Below the pieces are notes generated by a model, which worked only from the letters and a program-made list of their open reading frames with translations, searched no databases and had not been told where the DNA came from. A program made the translations under genes and the position numbers. From an uncultured Prochlorococcus sp. (GTDB taxonomy: Bacteria > Cyanobacteriota > Cyanobacteriia > PCC-6307 > Cyanobiaceae): a stretch of 54,419 nucleotides of DNA. Below are positions 46,520 through 54,419 of this stretch, piece after piece (positions within the stretch are counted from its first letter, which is position 1; every line of letters starts with the position of its first letter). The stretch is from contig CACHVD010000007.1 in assembly GCA_902583265.1 (NCBI GenBank), positions 1 through 54,419 on the forward strand, read 5' to 3'.

Positions 46520-47764
46520 ATGCCAAATTTCCATCGAGTAGTTATTACTGGTATAGGGGCCGTAACTCCAATTGGTAATAACATTGATGAATATTTAGTC
46601 GGTCTTCAAACAGGTACTAATGGGGTATCAGATATTACTCTCTTTGATCCTGAACAACATCCATGCAAATTTGCTGCAGAAGTAAAAAATCTTCAATCTG
46701 AAAATTTTATTGAAGCTAAAGAATCCAAAAGATGGGATCGTTTTTCCCAGTTTGGAGTTATTGCTGCAAAGCAAGCCTTTAATGATTCTGGACTTGAAAT
46801 TACTGAAACTAATGCATCAAGAATTGGAGTGATTATTGGTTCTGGTGTTGGAGGCTTACTAACTATGGAAAGTCAAGCTCAAATATTGAGTCACAAAGGG
46901 CCTAAAAGAGTAAGTCCATTTACAGTACCAATGATGATTCCAAACATGGCAACTGGACTAGTTGCCATTGCATTGGGTGCAAAAGGACCAAGTTCATCTG
47001 TTTCAACCGCTTGCGCTGCAGGTTCAAATGCAATTGGTGATTCTTTTAGATTACTCCAACTTGGTAAGGCAGATGCAATGATCTGTGGAGGAGCAGAAGC
47101 AAGTATTACGCCTCTCGGAGTAGCTGGTTTTGCCAGTGCCAAAGCTCTTTCCTTCAGAAATGATAGCCCTCAAACCGCTAGCAGACCTTTTGATGCAGAA
47201 AGAGATGGATTTGTTATTGGAGAGGGATCTGGAATTCTTGTTTTAGAAACTTTAGAAAATGCACAAAAAAGGAATGCCCGAATTTATGCAGAAATAGTTG
47301 GATATGGAACAACATGTGATGCTCATCATATTACTGCTCCATCTCCAGGCGGGGTTGGAGGCGCCGAGGCTATCAAATTAGCAATTGAAGATGCCTCTCT
47401 TAGCATTGAAAAAGTTGATTACATTAATGCTCATGGGACAAGTACATCAGCCAATGATAAAAATGAAACTTCCGCAATTAAATCTATTTTTAGAGACAAA
47501 TCTTACCTCATTCCTGTAAGCTCTACTAAGTCGATGACTGGTCATCTCCTTGGAGGCTCAGGAGGTATAGAAGCTGTAGCTTGTATACTTTCTTTGACAC
47601 ATAATTTTATCCCTCCTACAATTAACTACGTCAATCCAGATCCTGAATGTGATCTTGATTATGTACCAAATAATGCGAGAGAAGCTCAAATAAGAGTTGC
47701 TCTTTCTAATTCTTTCGGTTTTGGTGGTCACAATGTTTGCCTTGCTTTCAGCAAAATGAATTGA
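46520..47764 (+). CDS. fabF: 3-oxoacyl-ACP synthase II
   Basis: The 414-residue condensing enzyme elongates acyl-ACP with malonyl-ACP and controls temperature-dependent unsaturated chain length. The active-site Cys165 lies in [13 protein letters not shown]. The two histidines of the triad are in [13 protein letters not shown] and [12 protein letters not shown], and the C-terminal SFGFGGHN glycine loop is present. Length fits FabF rather than FabH. It follows acpP by 6 bases and precedes tkt by 43 bases, so the three are probably co-transcribed. Confidence 0.98.
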   Translation: MPNFHRVVITGIGAVTPIGNNIDEYLVGLQTGTNGVSDITLFDPEQHPCKFAAEVKNLQSENFIEAKESKRWDRFSQFGVIAAKQAFNDSGLEITETNASRIGVIIGSGVGGLLTMESQAQILSHKGPKRVSPFTVPMMIPNMATGLVAIALGAKGPSSSVSTACAAGSNAIGDSFRLLQLGKADAMICGGAEASITPLGVAGFASAKALSFRNDSPQTASRPFDAERDGFVIGEGSGILVLETLENAQKRNARIYAEIVGYGTTCDAHHITAPSPGGVGGAEAIKLAIEDASLSIEKVDYINAHGTSTSANDKNETSAIKSIFRDKSYLIPVSSTKSMTGHLLGGSGGIEAVACILSLTHNFIPPTINYVNPDPECDLDYVPNNAREAQIRVALSNSFGFGGHNVCLAFSKMN

Positions 47765-47807
47765 AGACAGCCAATTCTGTATTTCCAACCTCACTTATTT
47801 TAAACCA

Positions 47808-49814
47808 ATGGTCGCTGCATCTGTTTCAATAGAATCACTTTGTGTAAATAGTATAAGAATGCTTGCTGTAGATGCAGTAAATAAATCTAATAGTGGCCAT
47901 CCTGGATTGCCAATGGGGTGTGCTCCTATGGGTTATGCTTTGTGGCAAAATATACTTAATCACAACCCCAATAACCCAAAATGGTTCAATAGAGACCGTT
48001 TTGTATTATCAGCTGGTCATGGCTGTATGTTGTTATATTCTTTGCTTCATTTGACAGGATATAAATCAGTTTCCATAGAAGATATTAAAAGATTTAGGCA
48101 ATGGGGATCAAAAACTCCTGGACATCCAGAAACATTCGAAACTGAAGGTGTAGAAGTTACAGCTGGGCCTCTTGGGGCAGGAATATCAAATGCAGTTGGT
48201 CTAGCAATAGCTGAAACTCACTTGGCAGCTAAATTTAATAAGCCTGATTGCAATATCGTTGATCACTATACTTACGTAATAATGGGTGACGGCTGTAACC
48301 AAGAAGGTATCGCATCAGAAGCCTGCTCATTAGCTGGTCACCTTAAGCTTGGAAAATTAATTGCATTGTATGATGATAATCAAATTACGATTGATGGGCG
48401 AACTGACGTTTCTTTCACCGAAGATGTTTTAAAAAGATACGAAGCTTATGGATGGCATGTACAACATGTCGAAGAAGGGAATCATGATGTTAAAGGAATA
48501 ACTGAAGCTATAGAAAAAGCAAAATTAATTACAGACAAACCTTCTATTATAAAAATTTCTACAACCATAGGTTACGGTTCGCCCAATAAATCTGATACTG
48601 CTGGAATTCATGGAGCAGCTGTTGGAGAAGAAGAAGCAGCATTAACTAGGGAGTTTCTAAATTGGGAATACCCTCCATTTGAAATACCCGATGAAGTATA
48701 TGCGCATTTTAGAAAATCAATCAACAAAGGCGAAAACTTAGAGAAAGAATGGGATTCTCAATTTGAAGAATATCAAAAAAAATATCCCTCTGAGGGAGCA
48801 GAGCTAAATAGAATGTTAAAAGGCCAATTACCTGAGAATTGGGACTCAGATCTCCCCTCTTACACCCCTGATGATAAAGGGTTAGCCACCAGAAAGCATT
48901 CACAAATATGTCTAGGTGCTCTAGGACCTAACTTGCCTGAATTAATTGGTGGATCCGCAGATTTAACTCACTCTAACTACACAGATATTAAGGGAGAAAC
49001 TGGATCATTCCAGCCTCATAGTCCTGAAAAAAGATATTTACATTTTGGTGTAAGAGAACATGCAATGGCAGCTGTACTTAATGGAATTGCCTATCACAAT
49101 AGTGGTCTTATTCCTTATGGTGGAACCTTCCTTGTTTTTGCTGACTATATGAGAGGTTCAATGAGGCTATCAGCACTCAGCGAATTAGGAGTGATCTATG
49201 TATTGACCCATGATTCAATTGGTGTAGGAGAAGACGGTCCAACACATCAACCTATTGAAACTATCCCTTCTCTTCGTGCCATGCCAAATATGCTAGTTTT
49301 CAGACCAGGAGATGGGAATGAGACAAGTGGAGCTTATAAGCTTGCTATTCAAAATCGAAAAAGACCTTCTGCCCTTTGTTTAAGTAGACAAGGTATGCCA
49401 AATCAAGAAAATACTTCCATCGACAAAGTTGCTCTAGGAGGATATGTAGTGTCCGATTGCGAAGGAACACCAGATCTTATATTTATTGGTACTGGAAGCG
49501 AACTTAATCTTTGCATTGAAGCAAGTAAGGAGATTTCAAACTTAGGTAAAAAAATTAGAGTTGTTTCTATGCCATGTGTAGAACTTTTCGAAGAGCAAGA
49601 AGAATCTTACAAAGAAAGTGTTTTGCCTAGTAGTGTGAAAAAGAGAGTTGTAGTAGAAGCTGCACATTCATTTGGTTGGCATAAATATACAGGTTTTGAT
49701 GGAATTTGTATTACTATGGACAGGTTTGGTGCATCAGCACCAGGTGGAGAGTGTATGAAAAATTTTGGATTTACAGTTGAAAACGTAGTTAATAAAACTA
49801 AAGAAATTCTATAA
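47808..49814 (+). CDS. tkt: Transketolase
   Basis: The 668-residue thiamin-diphosphate enzyme shuffles two-carbon units in the Calvin cycle and the oxidative pentose phosphate pathway. The N-terminal [19 protein letters not shown] and the cofactor motif [13 protein letters not shown]...DDN are present. The central [17 protein letters not shown] block carries the pyrimidine-activating glutamate. [18 protein letters not shown] completes the substrate site. It is downstream of fabF and convergent with thiC, which makes this enzyme's cofactor precursor; the pairing by 14 bases may be chance. Confidence 0.98.
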   Translation: MVAASVSIESLCVNSIRMLAVDAVNKSNSGHPGLPMGCAPMGYALWQNILNHNPNNPKWFNRDRFVLSAGHGCMLLYSLLHLTGYKSVSIEDIKRFRQWGSKTPGHPETFETEGVEVTAGPLGAGISNAVGLAIAETHLAAKFNKPDCNIVDHYTYVIMGDGCNQEGIASEACSLAGHLKLGKLIALYDDNQITIDGRTDVSFTEDVLKRYEAYGWHVQHVEEGNHDVKGITEAIEKAKLITDKPSIIKISTTIGYGSPNKSDTAGIHGAAVGEEEAALTREFLNWEYPPFEIPDEVYAHFRKSINKGENLEKEWDSQFEEYQKKYPSEGAELNRMLKGQLPENWDSDLPSYTPDDKGLATRKHSQICLGALGPNLPELIGGSADLTHSNYTDIKGETGSFQPHSPEKRYLHFGVREHAMAAVLNGIAYHNSGLIPYGGTFLVFADYMRGSMRLSALSELGVIYVLTHDSIGVGEDGPTHQPIETIPSLRAMPNMLVFRPGDGNETSGAYKLAIQNRKRPSALCLSRQGMPNQENTSIDKVALGGYVVSDCEGTPDLIFIGTGSELNLCIEASKEISNLGKKIRVVSMPCVELFEEQEESYKESVLPSSVKKRVVVEAAHSFGWHKYTGFDGICITMDRFGASAPGGECMKNFGFTVENVVNKTKEIL

Positions 49815-49828
49815 CTATTAATTGATAA

Positions 49829-51202
<1,374 letters not shown>

Positions 51203-51245
51203 TTATAAATTTTTAAAAGATTTATTACTAAAGTGATCAAATTTC

Positions 51246-51325
51246 CACTTCCCTGTATCATGACAAATGATTCAGGTTCAAAGGGTATGATCTCAGCCAA
51301 GTTAAATTTCTTAGCACCCCTAGTA
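51246..51325 (-). promoter_or_regulatory. TPP (THI-box) riboswitch controlling thiC
   Basis: Read on the minus strand, the region carries the THI-box landmarks in order: GGGGTGC near 51320, GGCTGAGATCA (CTGAGA at 51291-51296), ACCCTTTGAACCTGA (51286-51272) and CAGGGAAG. Outer pairing of TACT with AGTG closes P1, and ATCAT/ATGAT forms the 3' sensor arm. The aptamer ends 46 bases before the thiC ATG. It probably lowers thiC translation or transcription when TPP binds; the expression platform is not resolved. Confidence 0.95.
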
Positions 51326-51392
51326 TTAATCCTATTAATAGCTCTTTTCTAAAAAATAGTCATCATTTCTTGCATAAAAATAAATAAAAATT

Positions 51393-51608
51393 TTATTTAA
51401 CTTTTTGATATGACTTTATTTTTTTTAAAATATTTTTTCTATCAAATCTTCTTCTCAAATCTTTCTCCAAAATAATTGAAATCCCCATTAAACCGATAGG
51501 TAAATAAAAAATTTTCCTTGTATTGTCTCTTAGTATCATGCCAATAGTTGATGTGAGGATCATAAAAGGAGCCACAAAAGATAAAATAAATTTTTTACTA
51601 ATTTTCAT
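51393..51608 (-). CDS. DUF3188 small membrane protein
   Basis: The 71-residue protein has two hydrophobic helices (about residues 8-24 and 34-46) with a short turn (LRDNTRKIFYLP) and a strongly basic tail (KDLRRRFDRKNILKKIKSYQK). This matches my memory of the small cyanobacterial DUF3188 family. Function is unknown. Its start overlaps the stop of the upstream M20 gene by four bases (ATGA), indicating coupled translation. It is the last gene of the ruvB-TPR-M20 run before the thiC riboswitch. Confidence 0.72.
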   Translation of the reverse strand: MKISKKFILSFVAPFMILTSTIGMILRDNTRKIFYLPIGLMGISIILEKDLRRRFDRKNILKKIKSYQKVK

Positions 51609-52789
51609 TTAACAACTGTCTTAGTTATTTCATTGTTTAATTTTACTATGGATTGAGTTATCACTTTAATTCCAACAGCAATAGCTCCTTCATCTGGATC
51701 GAATTTTGAACTATGCAGTGGAGCACATCCTTTTGAACTAGAAACTCCAAGCCTAAACATAGCTCCAGGGATATCATTCAAGAACTCAGCAAAGTCTTCA
51801 GCACCTAACGATGGTTTTTGCAGTTCGATAACATTTTCTTGACCCAAAACCTTAATTCCCGCATCTCTAAGAACTCTATTAACTTCAGAATTATTATTAA
51901 CTGGTGGAGTAATTTCTCTAAATATTACTTTTGCATCAGCTCCGCAACTTTTAGCTATAGAAGAGATATTTTGATTAAGCCAATTACCGATATTCTTAAA
52001 TAATTTAAGATTAGTACATCTAACAGTACCAATCAAATTAACCTTTTCTGCAAGAACATTGAATGCATTACCACCATTTATCTTACCAAAAGTTATAACT
52101 ACAGGATCTAAAGGATCTAACTGCCGTGTTATTAATTCCTGAATTCCGGAGATTACTTTAGAGGCCACCCAAATAGCATCAACCCCTTCATAAGGTCGAG
52201 CACCATGACCTGATTTTCCTTTAATCTCTACCTTAAGTTCTCCTGCAGCTGCAGTTAAACTTCCCTCCTTAATTCCGATAGTCCCTACAGCTAAATCCGG
52301 GTAGACATGAACTCCCAAAATATTGGTTAAACCAATAGTTGCACCATCCTTAATCATCCATCTAGCTCCGCTAGCAATTTCTTCTGCGGGCTGAAAAATT
52401 AATCTAGTCCCAAAATTAAGTTTTAAATCCTTAACAATTTTCGCTACACCCAATCCAATCGATATGTGCAAATCGTGACCACAAGCATGCATAACACCAT
52501 CAACTTTTGAAGAAAAACTTAATTTAGTTTCCTCCAATATCGGTAAAGCATCCATATCCACTCTTAAGCCTATAATGCCTTGATCTATTGGCCCAAAATC
52601 AGCTATAACTCCAGTCCTGCCAATAGATTCTCTGACATTCCAACCAATATTTTTTAAATAACCACTTATCAAAATCGCAGTTTGATTTTCAAGTCCACTT
52701 AATTCAGGATGTGCATGGATATGTCTTCTTAAATTAATTAATTCATCATTAAATGAATCAATTTTTTTAAAGAACTGATCTCTATTCAT
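51605..52789 (-). CDS. M20-family amidohydrolase (IAA-amino-acid hydrolase type)
   Basis: The 394-residue metallopeptidase-like enzyme has the M20D layout. LRVDMDALPILEET is followed by the metal-binding HACGHDLH, then QPAEEIASGARWMI with the catalytic glutamate. A dimerisation lid contains GKSGHGARPYEGVDAIWVAS, and SLGAEDFAEF and APLHSSKF lie near the end. Relatives cleave N-acyl or peptide-like amides, such as hippurate or N-acyl amino acids. The cyanobacterial substrate is unknown. It is 3 bases downstream of the TPR gene and overlaps the DUF3188 gene by four. Confidence 0.9.
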   Translation of the reverse strand: MNRDQFFKKIDSFNDELINLRRHIHAHPELSGLENQTAILISGYLKNIGWNVRESIGRTGVIADFGPIDQGIIGLRVDMDALPILEETKLSFSSKVDGVMHACGHDLHISIGLGVAKIVKDLKLNFGTRLIFQPAEEIASGARWMIKDGATIGLTNILGVHVYPDLAVGTIGIKEGSLTAAAGELKVEIKGKSGHGARPYEGVDAIWVASKVISGIQELITRQLDPLDPVVITFGKINGGNAFNVLAEKVNLIGTVRCTNLKLFKNIGNWLNQNISSIAKSCGADAKVIFREITPPVNNNSEVNRVLRDAGIKVLGQENVIELQKPSLGAEDFAEFLNDIPGAMFRLGVSSSKGCAPLHSSKFDPDEGAIAVGIKVITQSIVKLNNEITKTVVK

Positions 52790-52792
52790 TAC

Positions 52793-53581
52793 TTATTTTA
52801 AATCGATGAAGTTCATTAAATCTTTAATTGGTCTGGGAGGCCATCTTCTTATTTTTGTTAACCATTCTTCATTACTATACCTAGGATCTAATTCAGTTAC
52901 TGCTATCCAATTACTTTCTGCCTTACCAGATTCACCCTTGGACCAATGCAACGCTGTTAAAGCTGCTCTAGCATCTGCAAAATTGGGATAACGTCTAATT
53001 AATTTTTTCAATTCTTTTTCCGAGGCATCAATGTTGCCTAACTGGAAATCTGCTATAGCCATACTTGACCTTGCCATAGCAAATCCAGGGTTATATAAAG
53101 CAGCTTTTGAAAATAAATCTCTCGCTTTTAGCCATTGTGATAAAGATCCTTCAACATTAGCCAAATTATATAAGGCAGAAAAATTCTTGCTATCTTGCGA
53201 AATAACAAACATATAATCTCTTTTCGCTTGAGACCATTGACCCAATGCTTCCTCCGCTATACCTCTGTTAATGTAAGGATCTATTTCACTAGGATTTAAA
53301 CTTATTGCCTTATTTTGGTCACTTATTGATCCCTCAGCATCTCCTATAACAAGTCTTACATTTCCTCTATTGCTTAAACCTGCAGCATCATCAGGGTAAG
53401 AATCTAAATAGCGATTCCATTCTTGTAAAGCAAGATTAAATTTTCCCTCTGAACTTAAATCTAATGCATTTTTAAACAAATCTTCTCTCAAAACTAATGA
53501 ATAGCATGGTGCAACATAAAAGATATTTGCACAAACAAAAATTAATAAAAAACAAACCTTAACTGTTTTAAAAGTTATCAT
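52793..53581 (-). CDS. TPR-repeat protein, probably exported
   Basis: The 262-residue protein begins with a signal-like segment ([22 protein letters not shown], residues 8-29). About five tetratricopeptide repeats follow between residues 35 and 220 (for example AALGQ-type [14 protein letters not shown] and [22 protein letters not shown]). The tail is Trp/Arg-rich ([16 protein letters not shown]). TPRs bind other proteins, and a periplasmic or lumenal scaffold role is inferred. Its start overlaps the end of ruvB by 14 bases. Confidence 0.83.
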   Translation of the reverse strand: MITFKTVKVCFLLIFVCANIFYVAPCYSLVLREDLFKNALDLSSEGKFNLALQEWNRYLDSYPDDAAGLSNRGNVRLVIGDAEGSISDQNKAISLNPSEIDPYINRGIAEEALGQWSQAKRDYMFVISQDSKNFSALYNLANVEGSLSQWLKARDLFSKAALYNPGFAMARSSMAIADFQLGNIDASEKELKKLIRRYPNFADARAALTALHWSKGESGKAESNWIAVTELDPRYSNEEWLTKIRRWPPRPIKDLMNFIDLK

Positions 53582-54419
53582 TTTCTGAATCGATATACTT
53601 CTTTCCTAAGGGAGTAAGGAGTCTTCCTCGCGGAGTTCTCGTAAGGAAACCAATTTGGATTAAATATGGCTCAACTATAAATTCTAACATTGAAGAATCA
53701 TCACCTAACCCGGCTGCGATTGCATCGAGGCCAGCTGGATTATTATATTGGTTTAAAAAAGATAAATATTGTCTATCTAAAGAATCCAATCCTTTATCGT
53801 CTATTTGATAAGAATTTAAAGCTTTTTTTATTAAATTCAAAGAGATAATATTAGTTTTTTTAACAACTTGAGCATAATCTCTAACACGTCTTAATAATCT
53901 CAAAGCAATTCTTGGAGTTCCCCGAGATATTTTAGCTAAATAATAAGATGCTTCATCTTCTAAATTAAAGTTTATTAGTTGAGAGAAATTAAAAATTATT
54001 TGTTTTAATTCATCATATGTATAAAATTCAATTTTTTGAGATAAACCAAATCTATCTCTTAACGGGGTGCTAATTGAGGCTAATTTGGTTGTCGCGCCAA
54101 TCAGAGTAAACCTAGGAAGATTTATTGTTCTGCAACGTGCTCCCCTATTAGCTCCCATAGTTAAATCTAATCTAAAATCCTCCATTGCAGAATATAACAA
54201 CTCTTCAGTTAATCTATTCAAGCGATGTATCTCATCGATAAATAAAACTTCACCTTCTTTTAATCCAAGCAATAACCCTACAATATCTCTAGGTCTTTCA
54301 ATTGCGGGTGCTGTTGCTATCCTACATTTTGTTTTCATTTCATTAGCTATCAAAAAAGCGAGTGTAGTCTTGCCTAGACCAGGCTGTCCATATAAAAGAG
54401 TATGCTCCAAAGGTTCTTT
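53568..54419 (-). CDS. ruvB: Holliday junction branch migration ATPase RuvB (N-terminus outside window)
   Basis: About 283 C-terminal residues of RuvB are present; the frame stays open to the window edge, so the N-terminus is cut off. The AAA+ Walker A is GQPGLGKTT, Walker B is LFIDEIHRL, and sensor motifs appear in [20 protein letters not shown]. The C-terminal winged-helix has [29 protein letters not shown] and ends TPLGKKYI. With RuvA and RuvC it drives branch migration. Its stop lies inside the TPR gene, so the two are co-translated. Confidence 0.98.
   Translation of the reverse strand, partial: KEPLEHTLLYGQPGLGKTTLAFLIANEMKTKCRIATAPAIERPRDIVGLLLGLKEGEVLFIDEIHRLNRLTEELLYSAMEDFRLDLTMGANRGARCRTINLPRFTLIGATTKLASISTPLRDRFGLSQKIEFYTYDELKQIIFNFSQLINFNLEDEASYYLAKISRGTPRIALRLLRRVRDYAQVVKKTNIISLNLIKKALNSYQIDDKGLDSLDRQYLSFLNQYNNPAGLDAIAAGLGDDSSMLEFIVEPYLIQIGFLTRTPRGRLLTPLGKKYIDSENDNF

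Noticed and set aside
51260-51352. A 30-codon + strand ORF encoding a hydrophobic peptide, first read as a possible photosystem microprotein
   Set aside because: The same bases on the minus strand are a TPP riboswitch, which fully explains the sequence.

Overview
This window is from a marine picocyanobacterium, almost certainly a high-light-type Prochlorococcus. The DNA is strongly AT-rich, genes are densely packed, and photosystem I genes (psaC, psaD), an NDH-1 subunit (ndhS), a CAAD/CURT1-like thylakoid protein, a CCB1-like cytochrome b6f assembly factor, a fused panC-cmk gene and an ho1-pebA-pebB cluster are all present. It reads as ordinary core chromosome. I see no insertion sequences, prophage genes, integrases or CRISPR arrays, and no gene-free stretch longer than 300 bases. 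The longest gap, 5184-5472, holds one candidate structured RNA.

Layout. 1-9200: a degenerate DinG-like protein, tyrA, a CrtD-like flavoprotein divergent from a fructosamine-kinase-family gene, a CAAD protein, a MoeB/ThiF-rhodanese protein, a tandem-duplicated CobO, an orphan LarE and speD. 9200-17100: recF (with an unresolved start beside tRNA-Arg(CCG)), a GNAT-like protein, then a minus-strand run psaD-trpE-gshA-ppc-GNAT. 17100-25100: mrp-rodA-atypical histidine kinase, hemF, a CCB1-like gene, rnd, an LpxB-like gene and tRNA-Cys. 25100-33800: two small conserved unknowns, purM, panC-cmk, and a minus-strand set (143-aa unknown, ho1, pebA, pebB, low-molecular-weight phosphatase), then icd. 33800-41800: a four-carbon acid sugar kinase family protein, an aldose-1-epimerase-like protein, an alpha/beta hydrolase, a CPA2 antiporter, glgP and two unknowns. 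41800-54419: tRNA-Arg(CCU) and rnpB back to back, rnc, ndhS/rimM, glmS, psaC, acpP-fabF-tkt, thiC behind a TPP riboswitch, a DUF3188 protein, an M20 amidohydrolase, a TPR protein and the 3' part of ruvB.

Together the genes cover carbon flow (ppc, icd, tkt, glgP), photosystem I and electron transport, heme and bilin synthesis, fatty-acid initiation and elongation, thiamin, pantothenate, purine, glutathione and aromatic amino-acid synthesis, cell-wall growth (rodA, glmS) and RNA processing (rnc, rnd, rnpB).

The window does not show a clear new multi-gene defence or mobile system. Its most interesting signals are smaller: the recF start overlapping or frameshifted beside a tRNA, the TPP riboswitch whose complement looks like a small membrane-protein ORF, the gutted DinG helicase, the double CobO, the three-cysteine orphan LarE, very tight divergent gene pairs and long hairpins shared by convergent genes. 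Family assignments rest on motifs recognised by eye; no database search was run.
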